From NCBI GenBank assembly GCA_965220715.1, contig OZ244843.1, positions 1,550,001 through 1,614,000 on the forward strand: a stretch of DNA of 64,000 bases. The letters are read 5' to 3'. This document shows, in pieces, positions 37,550 through 46,586 of the stretch (within the stretch, counting starts at the first letter, position 1; each line of letters begins with the position of its first letter). A program made the translations under genes and the position numbers. Below the pieces are notes generated by a model. That model saw nothing but the letters and a program-made list of their open reading frames with translations, made no database searches and had not been told where the DNA came from. Source of the stretch: Bin5 sp965220715. GTDB lineage: Bacteria > Chloroflexota > Anaerolineae > Caldilineales > Caldilineaceae.

Positions 37550-38581
37550 GTGACCTACGGACCCGTACAATCCAAAGTTAACTGGTACAGATCGCCGATC
37601 GAGCGGGCGAACCTGGCGGAGTTGAATCAGCGCAGCGATCTGCTCGGCCTGAAGCAGGCGCTTGGCCACCTCGGTCTTCTTGCGCTGACAGGCGCGGCCG
37701 CTTGGTACGCCGTGCAAGTGGGAGCCTGGTGGGCCCTGATCCCCATCCTCTTTCTGCATGGCACCTTTTATGCCTTTCTGCTAAACGGCTTCCACGAACT
37801 CTGCCACCGTACCGTCTTTCGCTCCAAGTTCCTCAACGAGTTCTTTCTGCTGCTCTTCAGCTTTCTGGGCGGGTTCAATCATATCTTCTTCTGGGCGAGC
37901 CACCAGGAGCACCACAAGTACACCCTGCACCCCCCCGACGATCTCGAGGTCGTTCTGCCGGTTGATTTCACGCGCAAGGCCTTTTACCAAACGGTCTTGA
38001 TTAACCCATGGGGGCTGGCTCAGCGTATAAAAGGGGTAGTACGGTTTTCCTTAGGGCGCCTGGAAGGTGAGTGGGAAAATATACTCTTCCCGCCGGAAGC
38101 AACAGAGAAACGCCGGCGCCTCTTCAACTGGGCGCGCGTTCTACTGTTCGGGCATCTACTCCTGACCGTCCTTTCCCTGGTTTTGAATTTCACCGTGCTG
38201 CCGGGCCTCTGGCTGCTGCCGGTGCTGATTACGCTGGCCCCGTTCTACGCCGGCTGGCTGCTCTTCCTTTGCAACAATACCCAGCACGTTGGCCTTATGG
38301 ATAACGTGCCCGATTTCCGGATCTGCACCCGCACATTCATTCTGAACCCGTTCGTGCGCTTCCTTTATTGGCACATGAATTTTCACATCGAGCATCACAT
38401 GTACGCGGCGGTGCCGTGCTACAAGCTGAGCAGGCTACATGAGGCGATAGAGGATGACCTGCCGCCGAGCACGGTCGGCCTGGTGGCCACTTGGCGGGAC
38501 ATCAGCGCCATCCTCGAAAAGCAAAGGGAGGATCCCAGCTACCAGCATCTTCCGGACGCGCCCAATCCCGTTTTGGCGTAG
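37550..38581 (+). CDS. Fatty acid desaturase (membrane di-iron)
   Basis: 343 residues from a GTG start with AAAGGA upstream. The three His boxes of membrane fatty acid desaturases are intact: HELCH near residue 82, HQEHH near residue 117 and HIEHH near residue 282. Four or so membrane segments lie between the boxes. The enzyme should introduce a double bond into membrane lipid acyl chains, or act on a related hydrocarbon. It follows clpB after two hairpins and faces the kinase-pyrophosphorylase gene, ending 15 nt from its stop. Confidence 0.93.
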   Translation: MTYGPVQSKVNWYRSPIERANLAELNQRSDLLGLKQALGHLGLLALTGAAAWYAVQVGAWWALIPILFLHGTFYAFLLNGFHELCHRTVFRSKFLNEFFLLLFSFLGGFNHIFFWASHQEHHKYTLHPPDDLEVVLPVDFTRKAFYQTVLINPWGLAQRIKGVVRFSLGRLEGEWENILFPPEATEKRRRLFNWARVLLFGHLLLTVLSLVLNFTVLPGLWLLPVLITLAPFYAGWLLFLCNNTQHVGLMDNVPDFRICTRTFILNPFVRFLYWHMNFHIEHHMYAAVPCYKLSRLHEAIEDDLPPSTVGLVATWRDISAILEKQREDPSYQHLPDAPNPVLA

Positions 38582-38596
38582 CGCGTATCATTCCTG

Positions 38597-41500
38597 TTAA
38601 TCCCTCCAATCGCACAGCTCTTCCACGTAGGCGGCGGAGCCGTCCCGCAACCAGCCGTCCAACTGGGCCACTTCCTTCAGTTGTTGGCCCCGCTTTCGCG
38701 GCACGACAACGTAACCGCATTCCATCTCCGGCAACGCCGTCATATCCCCCCACAGCTTCTCGAACTGGGTGACGGGAAAAATATCTTCCTGGCCCCGCCC
38801 CCAGCGTTTCTTCACCTCTTTCAGCGTCACATAAGTGGGCATACGCGCGGCCATGCGCCCCAGCGCGTCGGCCACCCTGTTCTCATTCTCCAGGGCAGCC
38901 CGGTCCAGGCCCAGCGCCGTCAGCATACGGTCGATGTGGATCCAGAAAGTGTTGGTGTTGTAATAAGTCAGACCAAACTCGATCTCCTCGTGCGGCAGGG
39001 CCAGCCCTTCCACCAGACGCATCCTGCCGTCGACGCGCGCCAGGCCGCCGCCGCGGTCCTCTAGCCGGCGATGTATCACCTCGGCGGTCATCGTCGCCTG
39101 TGTACTGATATGCAGACCAAGTAACGCCGGATCAACATGCGCTCCGACCGTGTCGATGTTGTGCATCATCAGATACTGAAGCTGCGGACGATCCGCCAGC
39201 AGTCGCCGCACAACCCCGTTGCGCAGCATGTTCGGCAGTTCATACCAGTGGCCTACGGGGTGGATGCATTGGCCGGGCAGGTTGTCGACATAGTCACTGC
39301 CCTCACCCTGTGAACGCGCCCAGTTGATCAACGCAGCGTGCAGGCTCTCCTGAACCTTCTCCGCCTGTACATCCAGGATCTGCCGCGGCGTCTCCTCCCA
39401 GGCGAAACGCAGATCCCGCACCATCGGCACCATCCGCAAACCGATGCTGCGCCCCGGCGAAAGCAATAGCGGCCCTTCGTAGCCACAATAGTCCTCGTCT
39501 CCGAGAGCCCCGGCGATGGCGCGGTGCGTGAGAAAACTGGTGGTAATAATGTGAGGCAGAGAGGTACCGAAAAGTCGACCGCTGCGGCGGCTTTTTGCCA
39601 GGTGGATCTCGATGAAGCTGCGATGCCTGCCTGCCAGACGCGCAAACGGGGTCAGCGCCTTGACTACCCCCGCGCCCTGACTCCAGCGACTGCCCGCACC
39701 GCCGGCCAGGCTAACGACCGCGACCTCCCCGGCTCGGAGCGAGGCCGCGCCGATCTCCTGAAAACGTTCCGGTAACTGCGCGGTCGCGTCGATTAGCTCC
39801 TCAGGTTCAACTTCTTGGATCAGGCTGCGGGAGGGCAGCCGGTTCTGGGCCAGGCCGATGCGCCCGCTGCGCATATCCCCGCGAATCTGTTCATGCTGGG
39901 CGCGGTCGAAGCCGTTAGCCGCCAGCAACGCCGCCAACGAATCCTGTTGGTCCACCTGCTGCTGCTGTGGCAACATGCCCTGGAAGAGTGACGGCAGAAC
40001 GTTGACAAGGGCTGGGTCCCCGCGGCTGGCGGCCCCGAAAAGTTCCAACTCCGCTCGTTGGGCTGGCGAGAGCAGCCACGGATCCTGGCGCAGAATATCG
40101 GGAACGGTCAAACGGTAGTATTCCGCCGGCATGAGTGCACTGGCCCCATCCAACCGGTGCGCCGGCGCACCCGGCTGCCCGTACAGTTCGGCCCAGGTGC
40201 CCCGCTCGTTGATTGCGAAGTCGTAAACCACCGGCTCCATGGCGAACGGAACAGCCTGCTCCATGCGCGTTTTTGTTTCGTTCATAATCTCCTGCAGGCG
40301 GGCCTTCCCCGCGGCTTTGAAACGGGGATCAAAGATAAATCCCATGCCGCCCCCGGACATCCCACCCAACATCCAGAAGCCCCAGAATTGTTCGCCAAAC
40401 TCAGCGCGCGCCTGCTGGATTAGTCTGTCCGTGTAGAGGTTGCCCGCCCACGGAATAATAGTCTGAATCGGCCCCCTGAAGTTGCGTTCCGTAGCCTCGC
40501 CGATGGCCTCCACATTTCCAGCCTTCAGATACCCCAATATCTCGTCCAGCGTGCCGATCGCCTGCTGGCGCCCCACCCACTCCTCTTCCGAACGCAGCAG
40601 ATACTTCTCCGTTACCATCTCCAGAACCGGCCCCACATCCTGGGCCATGCCGCCGTGAACCAGAACCAGACTGGCTTGTAGCGCTTGCCGGGTCTCCTCG
40701 CTGATCTCGTCGCGCCCGAAGAGATGATGGCTGGGCAACAGCCTGCCCCGGCTGACACCGTATTCGGGATCTCCCTCTGCGCTCAACCTCCCCTCGATCA
40801 GCTTGATCCCCGGCCAGATGCCGCCCGAATCCTGCCAGCCGCCGCCCGATCCGCCCAGCCATTCCCCCAGGATGGCCCGCGCCGCCACCAGCCGGCGCTC
40901 CCCTTCGCTCAAGCCGCCTGTCAGCGACCGGGCCTGGCCGGTGGCCCGCATACAGGCGGTGATGAGGCAGGCCAGCAGACTGGTAGAGACGGCCAAACGC
41001 GATCCCTTCGGAATGTCATTTACCTTGCTCACCAGTTCAATCCCCTGGCCGGAGCCAACCAACTGGGTCAGCAAATCGGCGAGCGGCTGGTGCGCGCCCT
41101 CCATGCCTGGCGGTACAATCCCGGCTGCAATGAGCGCGGCCTTCAGCAGACCGAGATGGTCGCGGGAAAAATCGAAGACCTCAGCGAAAGACGTGATTTC
41201 CGTGCTCGCCTGCAGGTCAACACTGACCAGCCGTAAAATGGGCCGATCAATGACCCGGAAATAACCCTCCACCGGTGGCCGCGGCGCCTGGCTCTGCTGC
41301 TGTCCTGCACTATCTACGTTCAAGTCGATGGAAACGTTCAGTACCCGCGCACCTTCAGGGAAATCCATCCCCAGAAAAAAGATGTCACTCCAGCCGCTGT
41401 GCGTCAGGTCCATACGCACAGGTGTAGTTTCGCGCAGCAGCGGAAACAGGCCGTTGCTGAGAGGACGGCGCAACGTTTCATCGACCCGCAAGGGATGGTC

Positions 41501-41956
41501 GCTCGGGTGGCCGACCCGAAACATCCACTGGTTGCCAGTAAGAGATCGCACACTTCGCCGCACCTGATCGGCCAGTGTCTGAAAGCCGAGTTGCCGGTAG
41601 GCCGCGGCCAGTCCGCTCGAGAGAGCTTCGCTCGGACCTGCCTGCGACTGGCGTTGCAGAAACGTCTCAATCGCTTCCTCGAAACGACGGTTGAGAAGCG
41701 CTTTGTAACCTCGGAAGGGGATCTCGCCTCGGGCGGCAAAACCGGGCTTGCCGGGCAGATGGAACCGGTGGATCGAGTGCAGAAAGATAAGCGCCCGTAC
41801 CTGTTCATACAGGTTTTCGCTCTCCCGCCGCAACCGGTCCAACGCCTCGCACTCCCGCAGCAACGTCTCCGCTGAAGCGGAGCGGGCGAACTCCTCCAGA
41901 GCGCGGTTGCGGGCACCGTCATCCGCAGCGGTGATAATCCTGACCAGTGTACTCAT
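38597..41956 (-). CDS. Fucokinase-like GHMP kinase / UDPGP-type sugar-1-phosphate pyrophosphorylase fusion
   Basis: 1119 residues. The N-terminal ~620 residues include the fucokinase-type signature GGWQDSGGIWPGIKLIEG (near 375), the ATP-loop region SKVNDIPKGSRLAVSTS (a divergent GHMP motif), and MLGGMSGGGMGFIFDP, the third GHMP motif. The C-terminal ~420 residues fit the UDPGP family: SLAGGAGSRW near 735, VVKALTPF, and TTSFLTHRAI. The enzyme would phosphorylate a free sugar at C1 and then make the nucleotide sugar. The order is the reverse of Bacteroides Fkp and the transferase belongs to a different family. The sugar and nucleotide are not determined. It lies downstream of a GalU-like gene on the same strand. 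Confidence 0.82.
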   Translation of the reverse strand: MSTLVRIITAADDGARNRALEEFARSASAETLLRECEALDRLRRESENLYEQVRALIFLHSIHRFHLPGKPGFAARGEIPFRGYKALLNRRFEEAIETFLQRQSQAGPSEALSSGLAAAYRQLGFQTLADQVRRSVRSLTGNQWMFRVGHPSDHPLRVDETLRRPLSNGLFPLLRETTPVRMDLTHSGWSDIFFLGMDFPEGARVLNVSIDLNVDSAGQQQSQAPRPPVEGYFRVIDRPILRLVSVDLQASTEITSFAEVFDFSRDHLGLLKAALIAAGIVPPGMEGAHQPLADLLTQLVGSGQGIELVSKVNDIPKGSRLAVSTSLLACLITACMRATGQARSLTGGLSEGERRLVAARAILGEWLGGSGGGWQDSGGIWPGIKLIEGRLSAEGDPEYGVSRGRLLPSHHLFGRDEISEETRQALQASLVLVHGGMAQDVGPVLEMVTEKYLLRSEEEWVGRQQAIGTLDEILGYLKAGNVEAIGEATERNFRGPIQTIIPWAGNLYTDRLIQQARAEFGEQFWGFWMLGGMSGGGMGFIFDPRFKAAGKARLQEIMNETKTRMEQAVPFAMEPVVYDFAINERGTWAELYGQPGAPAHRLDGASALMPAEYYRLTVPDILRQDPWLLSPAQRAELELFGAASRGDPALVNVLPSLFQGMLPQQQQVDQQDSLAALLAANGFDRAQHEQIRGDMRSGRIGLAQNRLPSRSLIQEVEPEELIDATAQLPERFQEIGAASLRAGEVAVVSLAGGAGSRWSQGAGVVKALTPFARLAGRHRSFIEIHLAKSRRSGRLFGTSLPHIITTSFLTHRAIAGALGDEDYCGYEGPLLLSPGRSIGLRMVPMVRDLRFAWEETPRQILDVQAEKVQESLHAALINWARSQGEGSDYVDNLPGQCIHPVGHWYELPNMLRNGVVRRLLADRPQLQYLMMHNIDTVGAHVDPALLGLHISTQATMTAEVIHRRLEDRGGGLARVDGRMRLVEGLALPHEEIEFGLTYYNTNTFWIHIDRMLTALGLDRAALENENRVADALGRMAARMPTYVTLKEVKKRWGRGQEDIFPVTQFEKLWGDMTALPEMECGYVVVPRKRGQQLKEVAQLDGWLRDGSAAYVEELCDWRD

Positions 41957-42092
41957 TTCAGAACTTTCCGAGGCTTAATCTGCATCCCGTCTGCCACCTG
42001 GACTTTTCACGCGGGACGTATCCTGGAAACACAAGTTTCTCGCCTTCCCTTACGCAATCCGGGAAAAAGGGCGTTTTCAACCTGAACGCACA

Positions 42093-42980
42093 TCATCCCG
42101 GCTCTTCCCCCTCCTGCATTGAGCGCGCCATCAGCAGTTCCAGCAGCCGGGTCAACATTTCATCCCGATCCTGTCCGTTCAACGCCAGGGCGATCTGGGC
42201 CGAGAGCAGGCCGTACTTCACGCCAATGTCAAGACGCATGCCCCGCTGCTCCAGAGCCAGATACCGCTCCCGCTGGGCCAGACGATTCAAGGCTGCCGAC
42301 AGAGAGAGGCCAACATTAGGGCGCGCATCCGCCCCTCCCGCATCCGCAGAGGAGAGCAGCCCTTCCAGAATCTCCATGACGCCTGCTGTCAGGACGTGAA
42401 TGCCGAAAAAGCAGAGATAATGGCCCGCGCGCAGGCCGGACGCCACCAGCCTCTGCTCCGCTTCGGTGGGCGTGGGCTTCTCAATCACAGTTTCCACCTG
42501 GTACAGCCCTGTCTGCCCAGCCAGCCGGTGGCCGCCCACCGCGCCGAAAAAGGGCAGAAGGGTCTCTCGCGTCGCCTGTACCGCCGAGACGGAACAATTA
42601 TGGGCACGCGCCACCTCGACAACGCGCGCCGCGCAACGCCCACCGTCTGGCCGGACATACAAGTGATCCCCCACCAAGTGCAGAAAAGAATCGCGGCCGA
42701 CAAACTCGCGTGCGCAGTGCACCGCGTGCGCGTAGCCCAGCTGCTCCGCCTGCTGGACGAAGTGGAGACGACCGGCGTGCTCGCCGACCGTCGCGGCATA
42801 AGCAGCCTCGTCGCCCGGATATACGATGACGCATATTTCGTCGACACCGGCGTCAATTACCTCTTCCACCAGAATGCGCAGCACCGACTTCTCCACGCCG
42901 TCACTGTCGATGATTGTCTGCAGGGGCAGACTTCTCTGCGTGCGCCTGGCCGCGGTTATGACCGCTTTCGTGATCTCCAT
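42093..42980 (-). CDS. GalU-like nucleotidyltransferase with degenerate active-site loop
   Basis: 295 residues from the ATG at 42980, which has CGGAGAG 7 nt upstream. Overall it follows the UTP-glucose-1-phosphate uridylyltransferase fold: AVITAARRT at the start, QQAEQLGYAHAVHCAREFV, LVGDHLYV, and VIEKPTPTEAE. However, the Gly-rich nucleotide loop of the family (AAGLGTRFLPATK) reads AARRTQRSLPLQT here, with no Gly and no Lys. It may be inactive, regulatory, or use another nucleotide. It lies 136 nt upstream of the kinase-pyrophosphorylase fusion on the same strand and is probably in its operon. Confidence 0.8.
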   Translation of the reverse strand: MEITKAVITAARRTQRSLPLQTIIDSDGVEKSVLRILVEEVIDAGVDEICVIVYPGDEAAYAATVGEHAGRLHFVQQAEQLGYAHAVHCAREFVGRDSFLHLVGDHLYVRPDGGRCAARVVEVARAHNCSVSAVQATRETLLPFFGAVGGHRLAGQTGLYQVETVIEKPTPTEAEQRLVASGLRAGHYLCFFGIHVLTAGVMEILEGLLSSADAGGADARPNVGLSLSAALNRLAQRERYLALEQRGMRLDIGVKYGLLSAQIALALNGQDRDEMLTRLLELLMARSMQEGEEPG

Positions 42981-43324
42981 GTTCTGCTCTCCGGCTCGAC
43001 GGTCCTCAAAACCAATGTTAAACACGCCCAAGTAGTGAAGTCTTAACGCGTGCAATCACCATTTGGCGAGTGTATCCCAGACGGGGGGAATCCGCTCCCC
43101 GCCATGCCACGCCTTCAGAGACTGTCTGACCTCCACCAGGCACAACCACGCCGAGGCGGTCGAAAACTTCCCCCGCTTTCCGGCCAATAGTTTGATAAGC
43201 AAGTCAGACTGTGCTAATATTCTGCCTGTTGTTACCCAGTTTTCTTGAATTGCCAACCGGTTCACTACTATTTGCGGTTGTTCCCCGATCGCCCATCGGC
43301 ACATCACTATCAGGAGGAATCTCC
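42981..43324. other. Divergent intergenic region
   Basis: About 340 nt between the GalU-like gene (minus) and the OsmC-family gene (plus). It holds the OsmC promoter at 43192-43220. I did not find a strong minus-strand promoter for the GalU-like gene. Confidence 0.6.
43192..43220 (+). promoter_or_regulatory. Promoter of the OsmC-family gene
   Basis: TTGATA (43192-43197), exact 17-nt spacer, TAATAT (43215-43220). It lies about 105 nt before the ATG. Confidence 0.65.
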
Positions 43325-43747
43325 ATGTCCGTCCGTAACGCCTCCGCCACCTGGAATGGCACCCTGAATGACGGCTCCGGCACGATGAAATTAGGCAGCG
43401 GCCTCTACGAGGGCTCTTTCTCTTTGGCCTCCCGCTTCGAGTCCGGACCCGGCACCAACCCGGAAGAACTCATCGGCGCAGCCCACGCCGGCTGCTATTC
43501 GATGTTTCTCTCCGCTCTGCTGAGCGGCGACGGCTTCACCCCTACCAGCGTCAACACCACCGCCGCCGTCCATCTGACCGACGGCCCGGCTATCAGCAAA
43601 ATCGAGTTGACATGCAGAGCAGAAGTTCCCGGACTGTCTGCGGATAAGTTCGCCGACTACGCCGCCCAGGCCAAGGATGGCTGTCCTGTTTCCAAGGCCC
43701 TGGCCGCCGTTGATGAAATCGTACTCGATGCCGTCCTGGTAGAGTGA
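43325..43747 (+). CDS. OsmC-family peroxiredoxin
   Basis: 140 residues from the ATG at 43325 with AGGAGG 7 nt upstream. The two redox cysteines of the family are present: GAAHAGCYSMFLS near residue 59 and DGCPVSKAL near residue 120. The N-terminal strands (ATWNGTLNDGSGTMKL) and the NPEELIGAAHAGC turn are typical of OsmC rather than Ohr. It reduces organic hydroperoxides. Transcribed alone with a good promoter and terminator. Confidence 0.94.
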   Translation: MSVRNASATWNGTLNDGSGTMKLGSGLYEGSFSLASRFESGPGTNPEELIGAAHAGCYSMFLSALLSGDGFTPTSVNTTAAVHLTDGPAISKIELTCRAEVPGLSADKFADYAAQAKDGCPVSKALAAVDEIVLDAVLVE

Positions 43748-43807
43748 CTCTGTCGGCGTGCGAACAATGCGCCAGCCAGTCGAGTGGCGCAACCTGGCAG
43801 CAAACGA

Positions 43808-43841
43808 ACAGTCCATCGAAACCGATGGACTGTCTTTCTTT
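43808..43841. terminator. Terminator of the OsmC-family gene (possibly bidirectional)
   Basis: Perfect 11-bp stem (ACAGTCCATCG and CGATGGACTGT) with a 4-nt loop AAAC, then CTTTCTTT. It lies 60 nt after the OsmC stop and faces the convergent isomerase gene, so it may stop transcripts from both sides. Confidence 0.9.
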
Positions 43842-43961
43842 CCCAAATCTCTGGGTTAGCAGACGATCCCGCGCCGACCTGTTGATGCGGAAACGGCAAT
43901 CTTTTCGGAACTGTCCGCAGGGACCAACCGCCTGGCGCCGGCCTCGCCGCCAAGGCTTGCG

Positions 43962-44810
43962 TCAGGCGCAGAAGGGCGCGGCCACCGCTCGCATCTGCGC
44001 CAAATTGTCCCATTCTGAGTTGTTCCCGTGCAGGGCAGTATCGAAGATCAGCGACATCGGCCCGTCGAATTCCGCCTCTGCCAACATCTCCAGCGAATGG
44101 CGGAATTCACCCTTATCCGGGTCGCCGCTGTCGTCGTACACCGCTTTCACATGCGCTGAATCGGCCTTGGGAAAGATCGCTGCCAACTCGTCGTAACGAT
44201 CCGCTCCTTTATAGTTGCCGAAATCGGCGCACAATCCGACCTGCCCCTCGCACAGCTCAAGAATCGCCAGCACCTGGTCGGCCCGGTACGTGGTCTCGCG
44301 GAAATTCTCGGTGATCACCTGCACGCCGATTGAGGAGCCGTAGTCCGCCAGTTGGCGCAGGCCTTGAGCGCTGCATTGCAAGACCGGATGGTCCAGCAGC
44401 GGGCCATGGTTGCGCTCCACCGGCTGATACCCCCCCACCACGCGCGCATGCGTGGCGCCGCAACGGGCCGTCACATCCAGCCACGAGCGGATCCAAGCCA
44501 TCTCCTTTGCCCGCATCGTCTCATCGGGGTGGGTGATGTCGCCGGCGTCGATCAGGACGCTGAACAACTCAATGCCGGCCTCCTCAATTGCCGCCCTCAG
44601 CTCGTCAATATATGCGGCGTCCATCGTGGGAAAGTGAAAGTGGACAATCTCCAATGTGGGGATGTTGGCCTGTGCCAGCGCCAACGGCAGTTCCAGCAAG
44701 CTGATGGCCCCGTTCGACCGCGGGCGCGGCCCGGGATCGCCCGGCCCATAGAGCGGCGGCGACCCCAACGCCCTGTGCAGACTCCAGGATGACGTGGAAA
44801 TTCGTGACAT
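43962..44810 (-). CDS. Sugar phosphate isomerase/epimerase-like TIM-barrel protein
   Basis: 282 residues from the ATG at 44810, which has GGAG about 7 nt upstream (another ATG lies 6 nt earlier, too close to it). It fits the xylose isomerase-like TIM-barrel family: SLLELPLALAQANIPTLEI, the acidic GVQVITENF strand carrying a metal-binding Glu, and VGLCADFGNYKG with an Asp. Members isomerise or epimerise sugars or related polyols, often in catabolic gene groups. Its exact substrate is unknown. Confidence 0.82.
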   Translation of the reverse strand: MSRISTSSWSLHRALGSPPLYGPGDPGPRPRSNGAISLLELPLALAQANIPTLEIVHFHFPTMDAAYIDELRAAIEEAGIELFSVLIDAGDITHPDETMRAKEMAWIRSWLDVTARCGATHARVVGGYQPVERNHGPLLDHPVLQCSAQGLRQLADYGSSIGVQVITENFRETTYRADQVLAILELCEGQVGLCADFGNYKGADRYDELAAIFPKADSAHVKAVYDDSGDPDKGEFRHSLEMLAEAEFDGPMSLIFDTALHGNNSEWDNLAQMRAVAAPFCA

Positions 44811-45003
44811 GATCATGCTCCGTTTTGCTTTCAGACGAACCTTCGGCCGGTAAGATCACAGGCCGCCGCTCCAGCCCGGACCGTGGAGTCAAATACCCGC
44901 GCCTCCGGCTCATCTCAAGATTCGTTCGATATTGATTCCGGCATTTAGGCCAACTGACGGCATCCAAATAGCCTGGCAGATAGTGAATAATCGCTCTGGC
45001 TTC

Positions 45004-46038
45004 TCAGGCGACGTAGGCAACGCCCAGCTTAATCGCGACTTCGACGATCTGCGACCAGGTGGTGTCGTCCAACGGGATCCCATTCTCCTGACGGCTTATG
45101 GCCGAACGAGCCTCCGGTTCGCCCGGTATCAGCACCTCATCGAAGCCCGGCGCCGGTTTTGTATCTTTGATCCGGTCGGCGATATGTGCCCCATCGGCAA
45201 AGAATTCCTCCAACGGGCGGAAATAATCGATGTTCAGAAGGATGAACAGGACGCCGTTGCCCAGGATCGAGCCCGGCAGGCCCGGCCCGCCCGCGCCTGT
45301 CAGAATCCCGCCCAGATAGTCGGTCAAGAGGGCCAGACCGAAGCCCTTGTGACCGGCTGCCGGCAGCAGCATTCCGCCATCGTACACGTCGGCCGGATTC
45401 AGGGTAGGTGCTCCGTTCTTGTCTAGCGCCCAGCCCTCCGGGATCGGTTTGCCGCTGTTCAGGGCCACCCGCACTTTGCCTTCGGCCACCGCGCTGGTGG
45501 CAAAATCCAGCAGCATTGCCGGCCGGTCCTTCAATGGTATCGAAACCGCTATCGGGTTCGTGCCCATGCGTCTTTCGGCGCCGCCAAAAGGTGCTACAAG
45601 GCCGCCCGAGCGACCGCCGTTGGCGTAAGCCAACCCAATCATCCCTTCCTCGGCCGCCAGCCCCACCCATTCGCCCAGACGCCCCACGTGGCCGGAGTGC
45701 TTCAAACCCACCACTGCCACCGCATTCCCTCTCGCCTTGCCGATACCGTTCTCGATTGCAACTTTGGCTCCCAACTGCCCAAAGCAGCGGTGACCGTTGT
45801 ATAGCGCCATGACCGGTGTCTCGCGCTCGATCTCCGGTGTGGCGTGTGGCCGCAGTTCGTCCTCATCGATCTGCCGCAGATACTGCATGATGCGAATAAC
45901 GCCGTGTGAGTCGTGACCTGCCAGATTGGCCGAGACCAGTGACTGCCCTACGAGATCGGCTGTAATCTTGGGCGTGTCCGCGGCCTGAAAGATGCGGCTG
46001 GTGTAATCTGCCAATGGCACTGGCTGCAATACAGGCAT
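45004..46038 (-). CDS. Ldh/malate dehydrogenase-family oxidoreductase
   Basis: 344 residues from the ATG at 46038, which has GGAG about 8 nt upstream; the longer frame to 46260 lacks support. It fits the type 2 malate/L-lactate dehydrogenase family (YlbC/ComC type): GHDSHGVIRIMQYL in the N-terminal part, GHVGRLGEWVGLAAEEGMIGLAYANGG, and HKGFGLALLTDYLGGILTG. These NAD(P)-dependent enzymes reduce or oxidise 2-hydroxy or 2-oxo acids, including sugar-acid derivatives. It lies upstream of the isomerase-like gene on the same strand, with a 190-nt gap. Confidence 0.9.
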   Translation of the reverse strand: MPVLQPVPLADYTSRIFQAADTPKITADLVGQSLVSANLAGHDSHGVIRIMQYLRQIDEDELRPHATPEIERETPVMALYNGHRCFGQLGAKVAIENGIGKARGNAVAVVGLKHSGHVGRLGEWVGLAAEEGMIGLAYANGGRSGGLVAPFGGAERRMGTNPIAVSIPLKDRPAMLLDFATSAVAEGKVRVALNSGKPIPEGWALDKNGAPTLNPADVYDGGMLLPAAGHKGFGLALLTDYLGGILTGAGGPGLPGSILGNGVLFILLNIDYFRPLEEFFADGAHIADRIKDTKPAPGFDEVLIPGEPEARSAISRQENGIPLDDTTWSQIVEVAIKLGVAYVA

Positions 46039-46586
46039 GAAGCGCACTCCGTTTCTCAGAAGAGAGTGAAATGAAAAGAATGACACAGAGGGCGTCCCCT
46101 GGCTTTCACTCTTCTCACTTTGCCACTTCTGAAGATGGTTTAGTATGACGCAAGATCGTGAACCTTTTTGTCGCCGAAAGCGTAGCCGATTTTCTCCGAA
46201 CACGCAACCGGGGCGGCCCCAGCAGTTCGGCCACAGGCCCGCAACCCCCGCTGCGTTCATCCCAAATTATCGAGTCTCTGCGATCAGTTCTTTCAACCGA
46301 CGAAAATCATCCATCGGAAATCGACCCTTCGCCGACCATTCTGTCCATCCACTCATCCCCAGAATCATACTTCAGCCCACTCTCACTCCAAATCCGGCCC
46401 CACACCCCTCCAGTCTTTCGCTTGACCAACTCTGCAGTTTTCAGTACGATTGTGATAGGAAGCCTCCTGCGGATCCCGTTGCCGAACTGGATCGGCTTCC
46501 GGCGCCAATGCGGCCGCAATCGTGGGCCGGAGCGATGCCAGAGAGCAAACCGCGACGGAAGGAATTTGAGTGAGGAAGAAATCGGT
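46039..46586. other. Divergent intergenic region
   Basis: About 550 nt between the Ldh-family gene (minus) and the GtrB-like gene (plus). The plus-strand frame of the latter stays open back to 46158 but the extension is Pro/Ser/Arg-rich, low in expected features and not supported by a ribosome-binding site. I see no other gene or convincing promoter. Confidence 0.5.

Noticed and set aside
46158..46586. N-terminal extension of the GtrB-like gene back to 46158
   Set aside because: The extension is Ser/Pro/Arg-rich with no ribosome-binding site and no match to the family; the ATG at 46587 has GAGGAAG and leads into the expected domain.
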